A DNA stretch of 64,000 nt from Lachnospiraceae bacterium (GCA_022510565.1 JAFLTE010000003.1:62001-126000); one strand, 5' to 3'; counted from the stretch's first letter, positions 33,446-42,717 are shown. Numbers and translations: made by a program. Notes: a model not told the origin generated them from the letters alone.

Positions 33446-35989
33446 ATGAATAGAATGGTATTGGACAAGAACTGGCAGATGCAGATTATAGGCGAAAATG
33501 TCTATGGCATATCCGAGGATTGGCTCGAGGCAGAAGTACCGGGCTCCGTTTACGGCAATCTGCTGAAACAGGGATTGATGCCCGACCCTTTTGACAGGAT
33601 GAACGAGCTGGATGCGCTTCGCCTGATGGAAAATGATTTTCGGTTGCAGACCCAATTTACTCTTTCGAAGCAACAGATAGACAGCGATTTTCTGTTGCTT
33701 CATTTTGATGGTATTGATACATTGGCGAAAGTATACCTTAATGGGAGACTTTTGGCGAAAGTTGGCAATATGCATCGAATTTGGGAGTTTAATATTGCGG
33801 AAACGGCGGTCTGTGGAGAGAATACGCTGTGCTTGGAATTTGCTTCGCCCACGAAGTATATCGAAGAAGAGAATGGGAAAGTTTTCACCGGAGGTTCCCA
33901 TGAGGCTATGAAAGGATTTCCGCATCTTCGCAAGGCCCATTGTATGTTTGGCTGGGATTGGGGACCAAGATTACCTGATGCGGGTATTTTCAGGGAAGTC
34001 TCTGTCTTGTCGGGGAAAAAGGCGAGATTGGAACAAGTTTACATAACACAAAATTGGCGAAATGATAAAACTGAAATAAATAGAGATGGAGACGGAAATA
34101 AGCGGGAAGATGAAAATATAAGTGAAAATAAATGGAGAGATGAAGTTGACATAATATTCGACGGCTCGATTGAGCATTATGTGCCCGAAGAACATTATGA
34201 AATCAAGATTACCCTTTACGATGATGAAGGAGACCTGATTGAGAGCAAATCCTCTAAGGAGGGTGCAGGATGGAATATCATCACCGTTCGTAATCCCAAG
34301 CGTTGGTGGCCTCGTGGTTACGGTGAACAGTCCTTGTATCGTGTTGAAGTTACATTGATGGACGAGACGGGAGAGGTGTTGGACGTCTGGGATCGCAGGA
34401 TTGGTCTTCGCACCATGACGGTAAATACGCAGAAAGATGAGTGGGGCGAGTGCTTTGCCCATGAAGTGAACGGTGTCAAGATTTTTGCCATGGGTGCGGA
34501 CTACATTCCGGAGGATAATATTCTGTCCAGAGTGACGAGAGAGCGCACCGAGAAACTTCTTCGGGATGCCGTGGCTGCAAACCACAACTGTATCAGGGTG
34601 TGGGGCGGTGGTTATTATCCCGACGACTGGTTTTTTGACTTATGTGACGAGTTGGGATTGTTAGTGTGGATGGATTTCATGTTCGCCTGTGCTTCCTACG
34701 AACTGGACGACGAGTTTGAAGAGAATATCAGCGCGGAGATTCGGGACAATGTGCGCAGAATCCGGCATCATGCCTGCCTGGGACTGTGGTGTGGCAATAA
34801 CGAGATGGAGTCGCAGACGTTGGACAAGACGTGGGAGCCGTCCATCAAGCAGAAATATGACTATATTAAGCTGTATGAGTATATTATTCCGAAGATTGTA
34901 GAGGAAGAGGACCCTGCAACATTTTACTGGCCGTCTTCCCCTTCTTCGGGCGGTAACTTCGACAATCCGTGGGATGAGAACAGAGGCGACACGCATTATT
35001 GGGATGTGTGGCACGGAAACAAACCTTTTACGGAATTCCGCAAGTTTAAATTCCGTTACCTATCGGAGTTCGGATTTCAGGCCTTCCCGTGCCTGAAAAC
35101 GGTGGAAACCTTTACAAGACCTGAGGATAGGAACATTTTCTCCAGGGTGATGGAGATGCATCAGCGTAATGTGGCAGCCAACGGCAAGATACTGAATTAT
35201 CTGTCGGCGACATATCTCTACCCGGCAGACTTCGCAACGTTGTTGTATGCGTCCCAGCTGTTACAGGCGGAGGCGATTCGCTACGGTATTGAGCACTTCC
35301 GCAGACATCGCGGCAGATGTATGGGTACGGTAGTATGGCAGCTTAATGATATCTGGCCGGTAGCATCATGGTCGAGTATTGACTATTACGGCCGCTGGAA
35401 AGCCCTGCATTATGCAGAAAAAAGAGCGTTTGCACCGGTGATGATTTCCTGTGAAGAAGTGGGAGAATTGAGTGAAAGACCCCATTGTATTACACAGCCT
35501 GCGCCCATTGAGAAATCCGCAAGGCTGCACGTGGCGAATGAGACCATGGAATCAGTGAGCGGTGTGGTAGAATGGCAGCTTCGCTCTCCAAAGGGTGAAG
35601 TCCTGCTTATGGGAAAAGAGAAAGTTGCGGTAAATCCATTAAGCGGCACATGGCTTGAGAAACTTGATTTTTCGGCGTTTAATGAGTTGGAAGTCTACTT
35701 TAGTTATGCTTTTGAAGTGGATGGACGGGTGGTGTCCGAGAATACATGTCTGTTCACGGCACCGAAGCATTTTGCGTTCGAGGACCCGAAACTGTCCTAT
35801 ACGCGAGAAGGCAACACACTGATTGTCACGGCACAGGCGTATGCCAAGAATGTAGAAATTGAGGGCGTGGACGGTGATGTGAGATTGTCGGACAACTATT
35901 TTGATATGAATCCCGGAGAAAAAAGGGTAGAGATTGTAGAGGGAGATGCCGCTAAGTTCAGACTCCGGTCGGTATATGACATACGATAG
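33446..35989 (+). CDS. Beta-mannosidase, glycoside hydrolase family 2
   Basis: This 847-residue protein has the GH2 order: sugar-binding jelly-roll (WLEAEVPGSVYGNLLKQG), immunoglobulin-like domain, TIM barrel, and C-terminal beta domains. The acid/base glutamate is in WCGNNEME and the nucleophile in YLSEFGFQ. IRVWGGGYYPDDWFFDLCDELG is typical of beta-mannosidases, which cleave terminal beta-mannose from manno-oligosaccharides. No signal peptide is visible, so substrates must be imported. A charged insert of about 25 residues (NRDGDGNKREDENISENK) lies in the second domain. No sugar transporter is nearby. Confidence 0.9.
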   Translation: MNRMVLDKNWQMQIIGENVYGISEDWLEAEVPGSVYGNLLKQGLMPDPFDRMNELDALRLMENDFRLQTQFTLSKQQIDSDFLLLHFDGIDTLAKVYLNGRLLAKVGNMHRIWEFNIAETAVCGENTLCLEFASPTKYIEEENGKVFTGGSHEAMKGFPHLRKAHCMFGWDWGPRLPDAGIFREVSVLSGKKARLEQVYITQNWRNDKTEINRDGDGNKREDENISENKWRDEVDIIFDGSIEHYVPEEHYEIKITLYDDEGDLIESKSSKEGAGWNIITVRNPKRWWPRGYGEQSLYRVEVTLMDETGEVLDVWDRRIGLRTMTVNTQKDEWGECFAHEVNGVKIFAMGADYIPEDNILSRVTRERTEKLLRDAVAANHNCIRVWGGGYYPDDWFFDLCDELGLLVWMDFMFACASYELDDEFEENISAEIRDNVRRIRHHACLGLWCGNNEMESQTLDKTWEPSIKQKYDYIKLYEYIIPKIVEEEDPATFYWPSSPSSGGNFDNPWDENRGDTHYWDVWHGNKPFTEFRKFKFRYLSEFGFQAFPCLKTVETFTRPEDRNIFSRVMEMHQRNVAANGKILNYLSATYLYPADFATLLYASQLLQAEAIRYGIEHFRRHRGRCMGTVVWQLNDIWPVASWSSIDYYGRWKALHYAEKRAFAPVMISCEEVGELSERPHCITQPAPIEKSARLHVANETMESVSGVVEWQLRSPKGEVLLMGKEKVAVNPLSGTWLEKLDFSAFNELEVYFSYAFEVDGRVVSENTCLFTAPKHFAFEDPKLSYTREGNTLIVTAQAYAKNVEIEGVDGDVRLSDNYFDMNPGEKRVEIVEGDAAKFRLRSVYDIR

Positions 35990-36151
35990 CAGTTTTGTGA
36001 TAAGTAAATTTTTGTGTGCCTCATGAACTTACATGATTTCCGATTTTCATAATTCATTAACAATTTATTCATGGCGTATGCCTTTACCAACAGGGATATC
36101 CTCTGTATAATTATGATTGCAAAAACAATTATGTGTAAAGGAGAGTGTACT

Positions 36152-37300
36152 ATGGCAAACAGATTTGTATTGAATGAAACTTCCTATCACGGAGCAGGTG
36201 CAATTCAGGAGATTGCTACGGAAGCAAAGGGCAGAGGTTTTAAGAAGGCCTTTGTTTGCTCCGATCCGGATTTGGTAAAATTCGGCGTGACGGACAAGGT
36301 TCTGAAGGTATTGGACGGAGCAGGGCTTCCCTATGAATTATATTCCAACATCAAACCTAATCCGACCATCGAAAACGTGCAGACCGGTGTGGAAGCATAT
36401 AAAAAATCCGGAGCCGATTATCTGGTAGCAATCGGCGGCGGCTCTTCCATGGATACGGCTAAAGCCATCGGTATTATCATTGAGAATCCGGAATTTGCGG
36501 ATGTGGTAAGTTTGGAGGGCGTAGCACCCACTAAGAATAAATCCGTACCGATCTTCGCAGTTCCCACCACAGCAGGAACCGCAGCAGAAGTAACAATCAA
36601 CTATGTTATTACCGATGCTGCCAAGAACCGCAAGATGGTGTGTGTTGACCCGAAAGATATTCCGGTTGTGGCATTCGTAGACCCTGAGATGATGGCTTCT
36701 ATGCCTAAGGGACTGACAGCAGCTACAGGTATGGACGCACTGACACATGCAATCGAAGGGTATATTACGGCAGGCGCATGGGAGCTGTCCGATATGTTCC
36801 ATCTGAAAGCCATTGAGATTATTGCAAGGTCTTTGCGCGGTGCGGTGGACAATACACCGGAAGGCAGAGAGGATATGGCACTTGGCCAGTATGTGGCGGG
36901 CATGGGCTTCTCCAATGTAGGTCTTGGTATCGTACACTCCATGGCGCATCCTCTGGGCGCGCTCTATGATACGCCGCACGGAATCGCCAATGCGATTATC
37001 CTGCCTACCGTTATGGAGTACAATGCGGAAGCAACCGGCGAGAAATATCGCGAGATTGCAAGGGCTATGGGCGTGGAAGGCGTAGATTCCATGAGTCAGG
37101 ATGAATACAGAAAAGCCGCTATCGATGCGGTGCGCAAGCTTTCCACCGACGTGGGTATTCCGGCAGACTTGAAGGAAATCGTAAAGAGAGAAGATATTCC
37201 TTTTCTGGCACAGTCAGCTTATGACGATGCATGCAGACCGGGCAATCCGAAAGAGACGAGTGTGGAAGACATCACGAAACTGTATGAGTCGTTAATATAG
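36152..37300 (+). CDS. fucO: Iron-containing alcohol dehydrogenase, FucO (lactaldehyde reductase) type
   Basis: This 382-residue protein has the nucleotide motif AIGGGSSMDTAKAIG and the metal-binding stretch GMDALTHAIEGYI with HSMAHPLGALYDTPHG. Wording from MANRFVLNETSYHGAGA onward matches FucO, which reduces L-lactaldehyde to 1,2-propanediol during fucose or rhamnose use. The ATG at 36152 lies behind AAAGGAG; the ORF track begins 27 codons earlier. No fucose genes adjoin it, so it may be a general aldehyde reductase. A terminator follows. Confidence 0.88.
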   Translation: MANRFVLNETSYHGAGAIQEIATEAKGRGFKKAFVCSDPDLVKFGVTDKVLKVLDGAGLPYELYSNIKPNPTIENVQTGVEAYKKSGADYLVAIGGGSSMDTAKAIGIIIENPEFADVVSLEGVAPTKNKSVPIFAVPTTAGTAAEVTINYVITDAAKNRKMVCVDPKDIPVVAFVDPEMMASMPKGLTAATGMDALTHAIEGYITAGAWELSDMFHLKAIEIIARSLRGAVDNTPEGREDMALGQYVAGMGFSNVGLGIVHSMAHPLGALYDTPHGIANAIILPTVMEYNAEATGEKYREIARAMGVEGVDSMSQDEYRKAAIDAVRKLSTDVGIPADLKEIVKREDIPFLAQSAYDDACRPGNPKETSVEDITKLYESLI

Positions 37301-37362
37301 AATGTCGATTTCACAATAAGAAATATTATAACAGTAATTAATCAAAACAATAAAAAGGATAG

Positions 37363-37400
37363 ACCCTCATAACTGTATTTGGTGGTTATGAGGGTTTTTC
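37363..37400 (+). terminator. Intrinsic terminator after fucO
   Basis: ACCCTCATAAC pairs perfectly with GTTATGAGGGT and is followed by TTTTCCTTT. Confidence 0.88.
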
Positions 37401-37574
37401 CTTTGTTACAACAAATAAAAATTTTAGGTGATAGTTTTTTGTATGGTATTATATTTATAATGCCATTTGAAATATATGTCAGGCATCTCTTATAGCCGGC
37501 TGCAAATAAACATGTTAATTCGCTTGATAATTTAACACATAATACATATAATAACATTAAAGGAGATGATAACC

Positions 37575-37820
37575 ATGCCCAATATTAAGCCAATATCAGA
37601 TTTAAGAAATTATACAGAAGTATTGAAAGAAGTGAGGACTAATCAACCTGTGTATCTGACGAGGAACGGCAAAGGAGCATATGCGATTGTAGATATCAAT
37701 GAACTGGATAGGTTGAAGGCATCTGTTCAGCTTTTATCGAAACTGGAAGAAGGAGAGCAGTCTGCGCGAAAGAATGGCTGGATAACAGCAGATGAAGTAG
37801 AAGCTGCACTGGGATTATGA
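37575..37820 (+). CDS. Phd/YefM-type antitoxin
   Basis: This 81-residue protein begins MPNIKPISDLRNYTEVLKEV and has QPVYLTRNGKGAYAIVDINEL, the Phd/YefM fold that binds operator DNA, with an acidic toxin-binding tail. I chose ATG 37575 because AAAGGAG (37558-37564) is too close to the ATG at 37566. One base separates it from the toxin gene. Confidence 0.85.
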   Translation: MPNIKPISDLRNYTEVLKEVRTNQPVYLTRNGKGAYAIVDINELDRLKASVQLLSKLEEGEQSARKNGWITADEVEAALGL

Positions 37821-37821
37821 T

Positions 37822-38181
37822 ATGCCAAAATTAATGTATACGCCGAAGGCTTTGGACGATTTGCAGGGAGTAAAAGCTTATGTCTCAAGACAATTTGGTG
37901 AGGATAAAGCTAAGGTCAGTGTTAAGGAAATCACATCAGCTGTCAGGCAACTGGAAACATTTCCGGATGAAGGTCTGAATTTAGAGGAATTGATTAGTTA
38001 TCCTACAGATTACCATTACTTAGTTGTGAAGCCGAATTATGTGTTTTATCGTATTGAAGGTGATACTGTAAGGGTTATCCGCATACTAAATGAAAAGCAG
38101 GATTTTCTCCAGATATTATTTGGGATAAGTAGCATATCTGAGGAAGGAGAAGATTACTGGAATAAAATTGATGATGAATGA
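37822..38181 (+). CDS. RelE/ParE family toxin
   Basis: This 119-residue protein begins MPKLMYTPKALDDLQGVKAYVSRQFGED and has LISYPTDYHYLVVKPNYVFYRIEGDTVRVIRILN, the ParE/RelE core with its late basic residues. RelE-type toxins cut mRNA on the ribosome and ParE-type poison gyrase; the sequence does not decide. Together with the upstream gene it forms a complete type II module. It is slightly longer than usual (90-105). Confidence 0.82.
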   Translation: MPKLMYTPKALDDLQGVKAYVSRQFGEDKAKVSVKEITSAVRQLETFPDEGLNLEELISYPTDYHYLVVKPNYVFYRIEGDTVRVIRILNEKQDFLQILFGISSISEEGEDYWNKIDDE

Positions 38182-38195
38182 TTTGATGAAGAAGC

Positions 38196-38240
38196 AAAAC
38201 CCCCGAAACTGCTTTTTTGCAGTGGCGGGGGTTCTCTTTT
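38196..38240 (+). terminator. Terminator after the toxin gene
   Basis: AACCCCCGAAACTGC pairs with GCAGTGGCGGGGGTT around a T-rich loop and is followed by CTCTTTT. A close copy of the same hairpin occurs at about 39100. Confidence 0.82.
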
Positions 38241-38251
38241 AGGGGAGGATA
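38238..38251 (+). repeat. 14-bp direct repeat, left copy
   Basis: TTTAGGGGAGGATA, identical to 39605-39618. Each copy lies immediately after a terminator hairpin. The copies bracket a 1.4-kb segment with an XRE regulator and a broken sortase gene. Confidence 0.6.
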
Positions 38252-38379
38252 TCAACGTTTCGCACTTTGAAGTTGCGCGATTCAACAAAATAGCGCATAA
38301 AGATTGGTTGTAGCTTATCGAGGAAAATACTATACTGATAATGCGGCGCGGCGCAAGAAAACAAAAAGGAGAATATTTT

Positions 38380-39048
38380 ATGAGCTTTGGAAAAAATTTA
38401 CAGTTTTTAAGGCATCTTAGAGGAAATATGACGCAGGAGGATTTGGCCGAAAAAATGAATGTCAGCCGCCAAACCGTATCAAAATGGGAGTTGGATACAG
38501 CGCAGCCCGAAATGGACAAAGCAATAGAGCTTTGCAGGCTTTTCAATTGCTCGCTGGACAGCTTGTTCCGCGACGATATGGTCGCTTGTGGCGAAGTGTA
38601 TACAAATTTGCGCGTTGAGAACGTTCCCGCTTTCCGTTATATAAAACATGCCGTGATAAGTTCCGACCCGGAGGGAGATGCTATCGACAGAGTATTTTCC
38701 ATTGCCCGCAGCTACGGCGTGGATAACCCTCGTGTCATTGGCTGGGATTTTCCAAATGTGTCACAGGAGCAGATAAATGTTTTTAATATGCACGGCTACG
38801 AAGCGGCATGGATACTGCCGGATGGAATCGTCCCTCCTGACATTGAAATACACGAGCAGGCAGACCACAGGTATGCGGCAATACACATTGAAACGCCCTT
38901 TGAAAACCCCTTCGTGACCATTCCCAACGCCTATAAAACACTTATGGAATATATGCGCGTGAACGGTCTGGAACATACGGAAAAGGACGTTATTCCCTGC
39001 TTTGAAACCGACGGGGAGAGTATGGATATTTATATTGCTTGTAAGTAG
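38380..39048 (+). CDS. XRE regulator with GyrI-like effector-binding domain
   Basis: This 222-residue protein has an N-terminal helix-turn-helix (MTQEDLAEKM, then VSRQTVSKWELDTAQPEMDKAIELC). From residue 78 a GyrI/AraC-effector-like domain follows (VYTNLRVENVPAFRYIKHAVISS, later YRYAAIHIETPF-type strands). Such regulators bind small hydrophobic ligands or drugs. ATG 38380 follows AAAAAGGAG; upstream is TATACT. Codon use is more GC-rich than in neighbours and the gene lies between direct repeats, so it may have been acquired. Confidence 0.8.
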   Translation: MSFGKNLQFLRHLRGNMTQEDLAEKMNVSRQTVSKWELDTAQPEMDKAIELCRLFNCSLDSLFRDDMVACGEVYTNLRVENVPAFRYIKHAVISSDPEGDAIDRVFSIARSYGVDNPRVIGWDFPNVSQEQINVFNMHGYEAAWILPDGIVPPDIEIHEQADHRYAAIHIETPFENPFVTIPNAYKTLMEYMRVNGLEHTEKDVIPCFETDGESMDIYIACK

Positions 39049-39098
39049 CGCATTTTAATTATGAATAAACCGGAATTAAGCAGTCGTTTTGATGAAAA

Positions 39099-39139
39099 TA
39101 ACCCCCGAAACTGCGCCATTGCAGTGACGGGGCTATTTT
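39099..39139 (+). terminator. Terminator after the XRE/GyrI gene
   Basis: ACCCCCGAAACTGC pairs with GCAGTGACGGGG, followed by CTATTTTTTT. It is nearly identical to the hairpin at 38196-38240. Confidence 0.82.
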
Positions 39140-39237
39140 TTTGCTGATGGCAAATAATCCCTTCATATTATTTCTCTTTTTTACCACAATATTAGAGCAA
39201 GCTGAATGGCTATATTATCGGAAAGGAGACACGACCA

Positions 39238-39543
39238 TGCGGAACAGCAAATGGGGCGGCAAACGCCTGTTGAAAAAAGAACATATTAAAAAGGAATCTC
39301 TCTGCCGGTGCTTGAGGTGGACGGGTATCGTTATATCGGGACGGTCTCCATACCGGTGATTGGTGTGGCGCTGCTGGTACAGGAGGACTGGAGTCTTGCG
39401 CAGCTGAAAAAACTCGCCCTGCCGGTACGGCGGTGGAGGAGATGGAGAGCGGAGCGTGGGATTTGACGCTCTTCACCTGTACCCTGGGAGGTCAGATGCG
39501 GGTCACGGTGCGGTGTGGTCTGCTTGAAAACGACGAGGTATAG
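39238..39543 (+). pseudogene. Decayed sortase gene
   Basis: An ATG behind AAAGGAGACACG opens MRNSKWGGKRLLKKEHIKKE. In another frame from about 39302 the text reads LPVLEVDGYRYIGTVSIPVIG, then EDWSLAQLKK. A third frame near the end reads WDLTLFTCTLGGQMRVTVRC and stops at 39541. These are the N-terminal region and the catalytic TLFTC...R end of a sortase in correct order, with frame changes and a large internal deletion that removes the catalytic histidine region. The gene cannot give a working enzyme. Confidence 0.72.
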
Positions 39544-39560
39544 CTCCGGGAAATAAATAG

Positions 39561-39607
39561 CGGAAGCCCCTAAAATTGCGGCTTCCGCATTCTTAGGGGC
39601 TTCCTTT
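39561..39607 (+). terminator. Terminator after the sortase remnant
   Basis: GGAAGCCCCTAA pairs with TTAGGGGCTTCC around an inner hairpin and is followed by TTT. Confidence 0.7.
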
Positions 39608-39618
39608 AGGGGAGGATA
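39605..39618 (+). repeat. 14-bp direct repeat, right copy
   Basis: TTTAGGGGAGGATA, identical to 38238-38251. Confidence 0.6.
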
Positions 39619-39812
39619 AGTATTTCCTTATCTTTTGACTATTATCATTGTTGCCGCTTTTTGGAGTATTATTCAAAAAATAGAAAAATTTTTTAATTTT
39701 ACTTTTTTACTAAAATGTTATATACTTAGTTATCGAATGAGACGGCGTACATATTACGGAAACTATGGACATGCGTCGTCGCACATTACAAGATAAGAGG
39801 TGGTATGATACA

Positions 39813-40319
39813 ATGGCATTATTACAACAGTGGCGTGACATGGCGTATTCCGAGACTGCCAATAAAGGAGATTTGCAGAGACTTTGGTCTGATTATTTCG
39901 CAAAGGAAAAAGATATCTATGCGGAACTTCTCAAGACTCCCGATAAGGCAGTAAAGGGCACCGTTAAGGAGCTTGCCGAGAAATACAATGTAGATATCAT
40001 GACGATGACGGGCTTTTTGGACGGTATCAATGACAGTCTTAAGAAAGCCAATCCGATTGAAGAGATGGAAGAGGACACCAAGGTAAGTCTTGGTTTTGAT
40101 AAAGAACTTCTCTATAAGAATATGGTGGCAGCAGGTGCTGACTGGCTCTATAACCTGGAGGAGTGGAACGATATCTTTGACGAAGAGACGCAGAAGGCTC
40201 TGTATAAGGAACAGAAATCGTCCACCACAATCCGCAAGGAGCAGAAGATTTACCCGAACGATCCTTGTCCCTGCGGCAGCGGTAAGAAGTATAAGAAGTG
40301 CTGCGGCAAAGGTGCATAG
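39813..40319 (+). CDS. SEC-C motif protein
   Basis: This protein of about 168 residues is helical over the first 140 residues and ends in [19 protein letters not shown], the SEC-C zinc-binding motif also found at the C-terminus of SecA. The N-terminal part ([27 protein letters not shown]) resembles a Clostridial family of unknown function. The start is uncertain: ATG 39813 follows AGAGG at 12 bases. A terminator closes the unit. Confidence 0.75.
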   Translation: MALLQQWRDMAYSETANKGDLQRLWSDYFAKEKDIYAELLKTPDKAVKGTVKELAEKYNVDIMTMTGFLDGINDSLKKANPIEEMEEDTKVSLGFDKELLYKNMVAAGADWLYNLEEWNDIFDEETQKALYKEQKSSTTIRKEQKIYPNDPCPCGSGKKYKKCCGKGA

Positions 40320-40359
40320 GGAAGCTGTTTCAATCATGCTGACAGCTTAAGCTGTACAT

Positions 40360-40383
40360 GAAAAAAGTACTTTACTTTTTTTG
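40360..40383 (+). terminator. AT-rich terminator after the SEC-C gene
   Basis: AAAAAAGTA pairs with TACTTTTTT around CTT. A perfect palindrome ACAGCTTAAGCTGT lies just before it at 40342-40355. Confidence 0.6.
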
Positions 40384-40449
40384 ATGCTTGGAATAGAATA
40401 CGAGTATAGCAAGCATAGTAAATGTTAATAAATAAATTATAAATGAAAA

Positions 40450-40700
40450 GATAACACGTTGACGAGAAGAGTAGGATGTGGAACGTAACAGAGAGAAGCG
40501 CCTTGTGCTGGAAGCGCTTTTGCCGGAAGCATTTGAAAACTAACTCCGAGTGGCCCCAATCCGGTCCGTTGACTTACGTTACAGTCGAATGAGAGGTTCC
40601 GGTAAGCCGTCATGTGCGCACGGAACAAGCGAGGTGGAACCGCGTAAACAAATACGTCCTCTGCATTGCCGTAGTGGTAGTGCAGGGGACGTTTCGTATT
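40450..40700 (+). ncRNA. T-box riboswitch of thrS
   Basis: The leader contains GAGGTGGAACCGCG at 40631-40644, a clear match to the T-box sequence (AGGGTGGNACCGCG). A terminator follows: ACGTCCTCTGCA paired with TGCAGGGGACGT (40654-40692). Upstream, GACGAGAAGAGTAGG and CCGAGTGGCC are typical of Stem I. T-boxes bind uncharged tRNA, here presumably tRNA-Thr, and switch from termination to antitermination. I could not assign the threonine specifier codon with confidence. The 5' boundary is approximate. Confidence 0.88.
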
Positions 40701-40721
40701 TCAAGAAAAGGAGACGAGATT

Positions 40722-42680
40722 ATGAAAATTACATTAAAAGACGGCTCTGTCAAAGAGTACGCACAAGCAATGAGTATTATTGATATCGCTATGGATATCT
40801 CGGAAGGACTCGGACGTGTGGCCTGTGCCGGTGAAGTGGACGGCAGCGTGGAGGACCTAAGAACTGTGATAGACAAGGACTGCAGTTTAAATATTCTCAC
40901 GGCTAACGATCCTGAGGGTCTTAGAGTAGTACGCCATACTGCCTCTCATGTTATGGCAGAGGCGGTTAAGAGACTTTTTCCTAATGCCAAGGTGACGATT
41001 GGTCCGGCGATTGATGACGGATTCTATTATGATTTCGATTCGGAACCTTTCTCCAGGGAAGACCTGGATAAAATCGAGGCGGAGATGAAGAAGATCATCA
41101 AGGAAGGTCATGCGCTTGAGCGGTTTGTTCTGCCCAGAGATGAGGCAATCAAGTTCATGGAGGAAAAGGGCGAACCTTACAAGGTAGAGTTGATTCGTGA
41201 TCTGCCGGAAGATGCGGAGATTTCTTTCTATTCTCAGGGTGGTTTCGTTGATTTATGCGCGGGACCGCATTTGATGAGCGCGAAAAACATCAAGGCATTT
41301 AAGTTGATTTCTTCTTCCATGGCTTACTGGCGGGGCGATTCCGATAAGGCACAGTTACAGCGTATCTACGGTACGGCTTTCCAGAAGAAAGAAGAACTGG
41401 AGGCTTATCTGGAGCACTTGGAGGATATCAAGCGCCGCGATCATAACAAGCTGGGGCGTGAGATGGAGTTGTTCGCTACGGTGGACGTAATCGGACAGGG
41501 TCTGCCGCTGTTACTTCCTAAGGGCACGAAGATGATTATGAAGATGCAGCGTTGGATTGAAGACCTGGAAGAAAAGGAATGGGGTTATGTTCGTACCAAG
41601 ACACCGCTGATGGCTAAAAGCGATTTATACAAGTTATCCGGACACTGGGATCACTATAAAGAGGGGATGTTCGTATTAGGTGACGAAGACAAAGATAAGG
41701 AAGTATTTGCCCTGCGTCCGATGACCTGCCCTTTCCAGTATTACTGCTATAAGAATACACAGCACTCTTACCGTGATTTACCGATTCGTTACGGTGAGAC
41801 TTCTACACTGTTTAGAAATGAGGATTCCGGTGAGATGCACGGTCTGACCCGTGTGCGTCAGTTTACGATTTCCGAAGGACATTTGATCGTACGTCCGGAC
41901 CAGATGGTAGAGGAATTTAAAGGCTGTCTTGCGTTGGCGAAGCATTGTCTGGAGACGCTTGGGTTGGAGGAGGATGTAACTTACCATCTGTCCAAATGGG
42001 ATCCGGACAATCGTGAGAAATATATTGGCGAGCCGGAAGTTTGGGAGGAGACGGAAGGACATATCAGAAACATCTTACAGGAGCTTGGTGTAAACTTTAC
42101 GGAAGATGTGGGAGAGGCTGCTTTCTACGGACCGAAGGTGGACATCAATGCGAAGAATGTATACGGCAAAGAAGATACGATGATTACGATTCAGTGGGAT
42201 GCGCTGCTTGCGGAACAGTTTGACATGTATTTCATCGACCAGAACGGCGATAAGGTGCGACCTTATATCATCCATAGAACTTCTATCGGCTGCTATGAGA
42301 GAACGCTGGCATGGCTGATTGAAAAGTATGCGGGCAAGTTCCCTACATGGCTTTGTCCTGAACAGGTACGTGTTCTGCCGATCTCCGAGAAGTATGAGGA
42401 TTATGCAGAGCAGGTAAGAAAAGAACTTGCGAAAAACGATATTGATGTCACCGTTGATAATCGCTCGGAGAAAATCGGATTCAAGATTCGTGAGGCTAGA
42501 CTTGCCAAACTGCCTTATATGTTAGTGGTGGGACAGCAGGAAGCAGAGGATGGTACGGTATCCGTCAGAAGTCGTTTCGCAGGTGACGAGGGCGTAAAGC
42601 CGCTGCAGGAGTTTATTGACCAGATCTGTAAAGAAATCAGGACCAAAGAAATCCGCAAGGAAGTGCAGCAGGAACAGTAA
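40722..42680 (+). CDS. thrS: Threonyl-tRNA synthetase
   Basis: This 652-residue class II synthetase has an N-terminal TGS domain (MKITLKDGSVKEY), an editing domain (HTASHVMAEAVKRLFP, then DLCAGPHL), a catalytic core with motif 2 RNEDSGEMHGLTRVRQF and motif 3 HRTSIGCYERTLAWL, the zinc cysteine in RPMTCPFQ, and a C-terminal anticodon-binding domain. It charges tRNA-Thr and edits mischarged serine. ATG 40722 follows AAAAGGAGACG. Expression is controlled by the T-box directly upstream. Confidence 0.97.
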   Translation: MKITLKDGSVKEYAQAMSIIDIAMDISEGLGRVACAGEVDGSVEDLRTVIDKDCSLNILTANDPEGLRVVRHTASHVMAEAVKRLFPNAKVTIGPAIDDGFYYDFDSEPFSREDLDKIEAEMKKIIKEGHALERFVLPRDEAIKFMEEKGEPYKVELIRDLPEDAEISFYSQGGFVDLCAGPHLMSAKNIKAFKLISSSMAYWRGDSDKAQLQRIYGTAFQKKEELEAYLEHLEDIKRRDHNKLGREMELFATVDVIGQGLPLLLPKGTKMIMKMQRWIEDLEEKEWGYVRTKTPLMAKSDLYKLSGHWDHYKEGMFVLGDEDKDKEVFALRPMTCPFQYYCYKNTQHSYRDLPIRYGETSTLFRNEDSGEMHGLTRVRQFTISEGHLIVRPDQMVEEFKGCLALAKHCLETLGLEEDVTYHLSKWDPDNREKYIGEPEVWEETEGHIRNILQELGVNFTEDVGEAAFYGPKVDINAKNVYGKEDTMITIQWDALLAEQFDMYFIDQNGDKVRPYIIHRTSIGCYERTLAWLIEKYAGKFPTWLCPEQVRVLPISEKYEDYAEQVRKELAKNDIDVTVDNRSEKIGFKIREARLAKLPYMLVVGQQEAEDGTVSVRSRFAGDEGVKPLQEFIDQICKEIRTKEIRKEVQQEQ

Positions 42681-42717
42681 TGTTTTCGTAAAATCGCAGT
42701 ATGGGGTACATCGGAGC

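Noticed and set aside
33971-34585. Minus-strand ORF of 204 codons
   Set aside because: Antisense of the beta-mannosidase; no start signal and no recognisable domain.
35990-36151. Gap between beta-mannosidase and fucO as a regulatory region
   Set aside because: AT-rich with no clear promoter pair or hairpin that I could support.
36338-36979. Minus-strand ORF of 213 codons, rich in His and Cys
   Set aside because: It is the reverse of fucO, whose motifs are unmistakable; no ribosome site.
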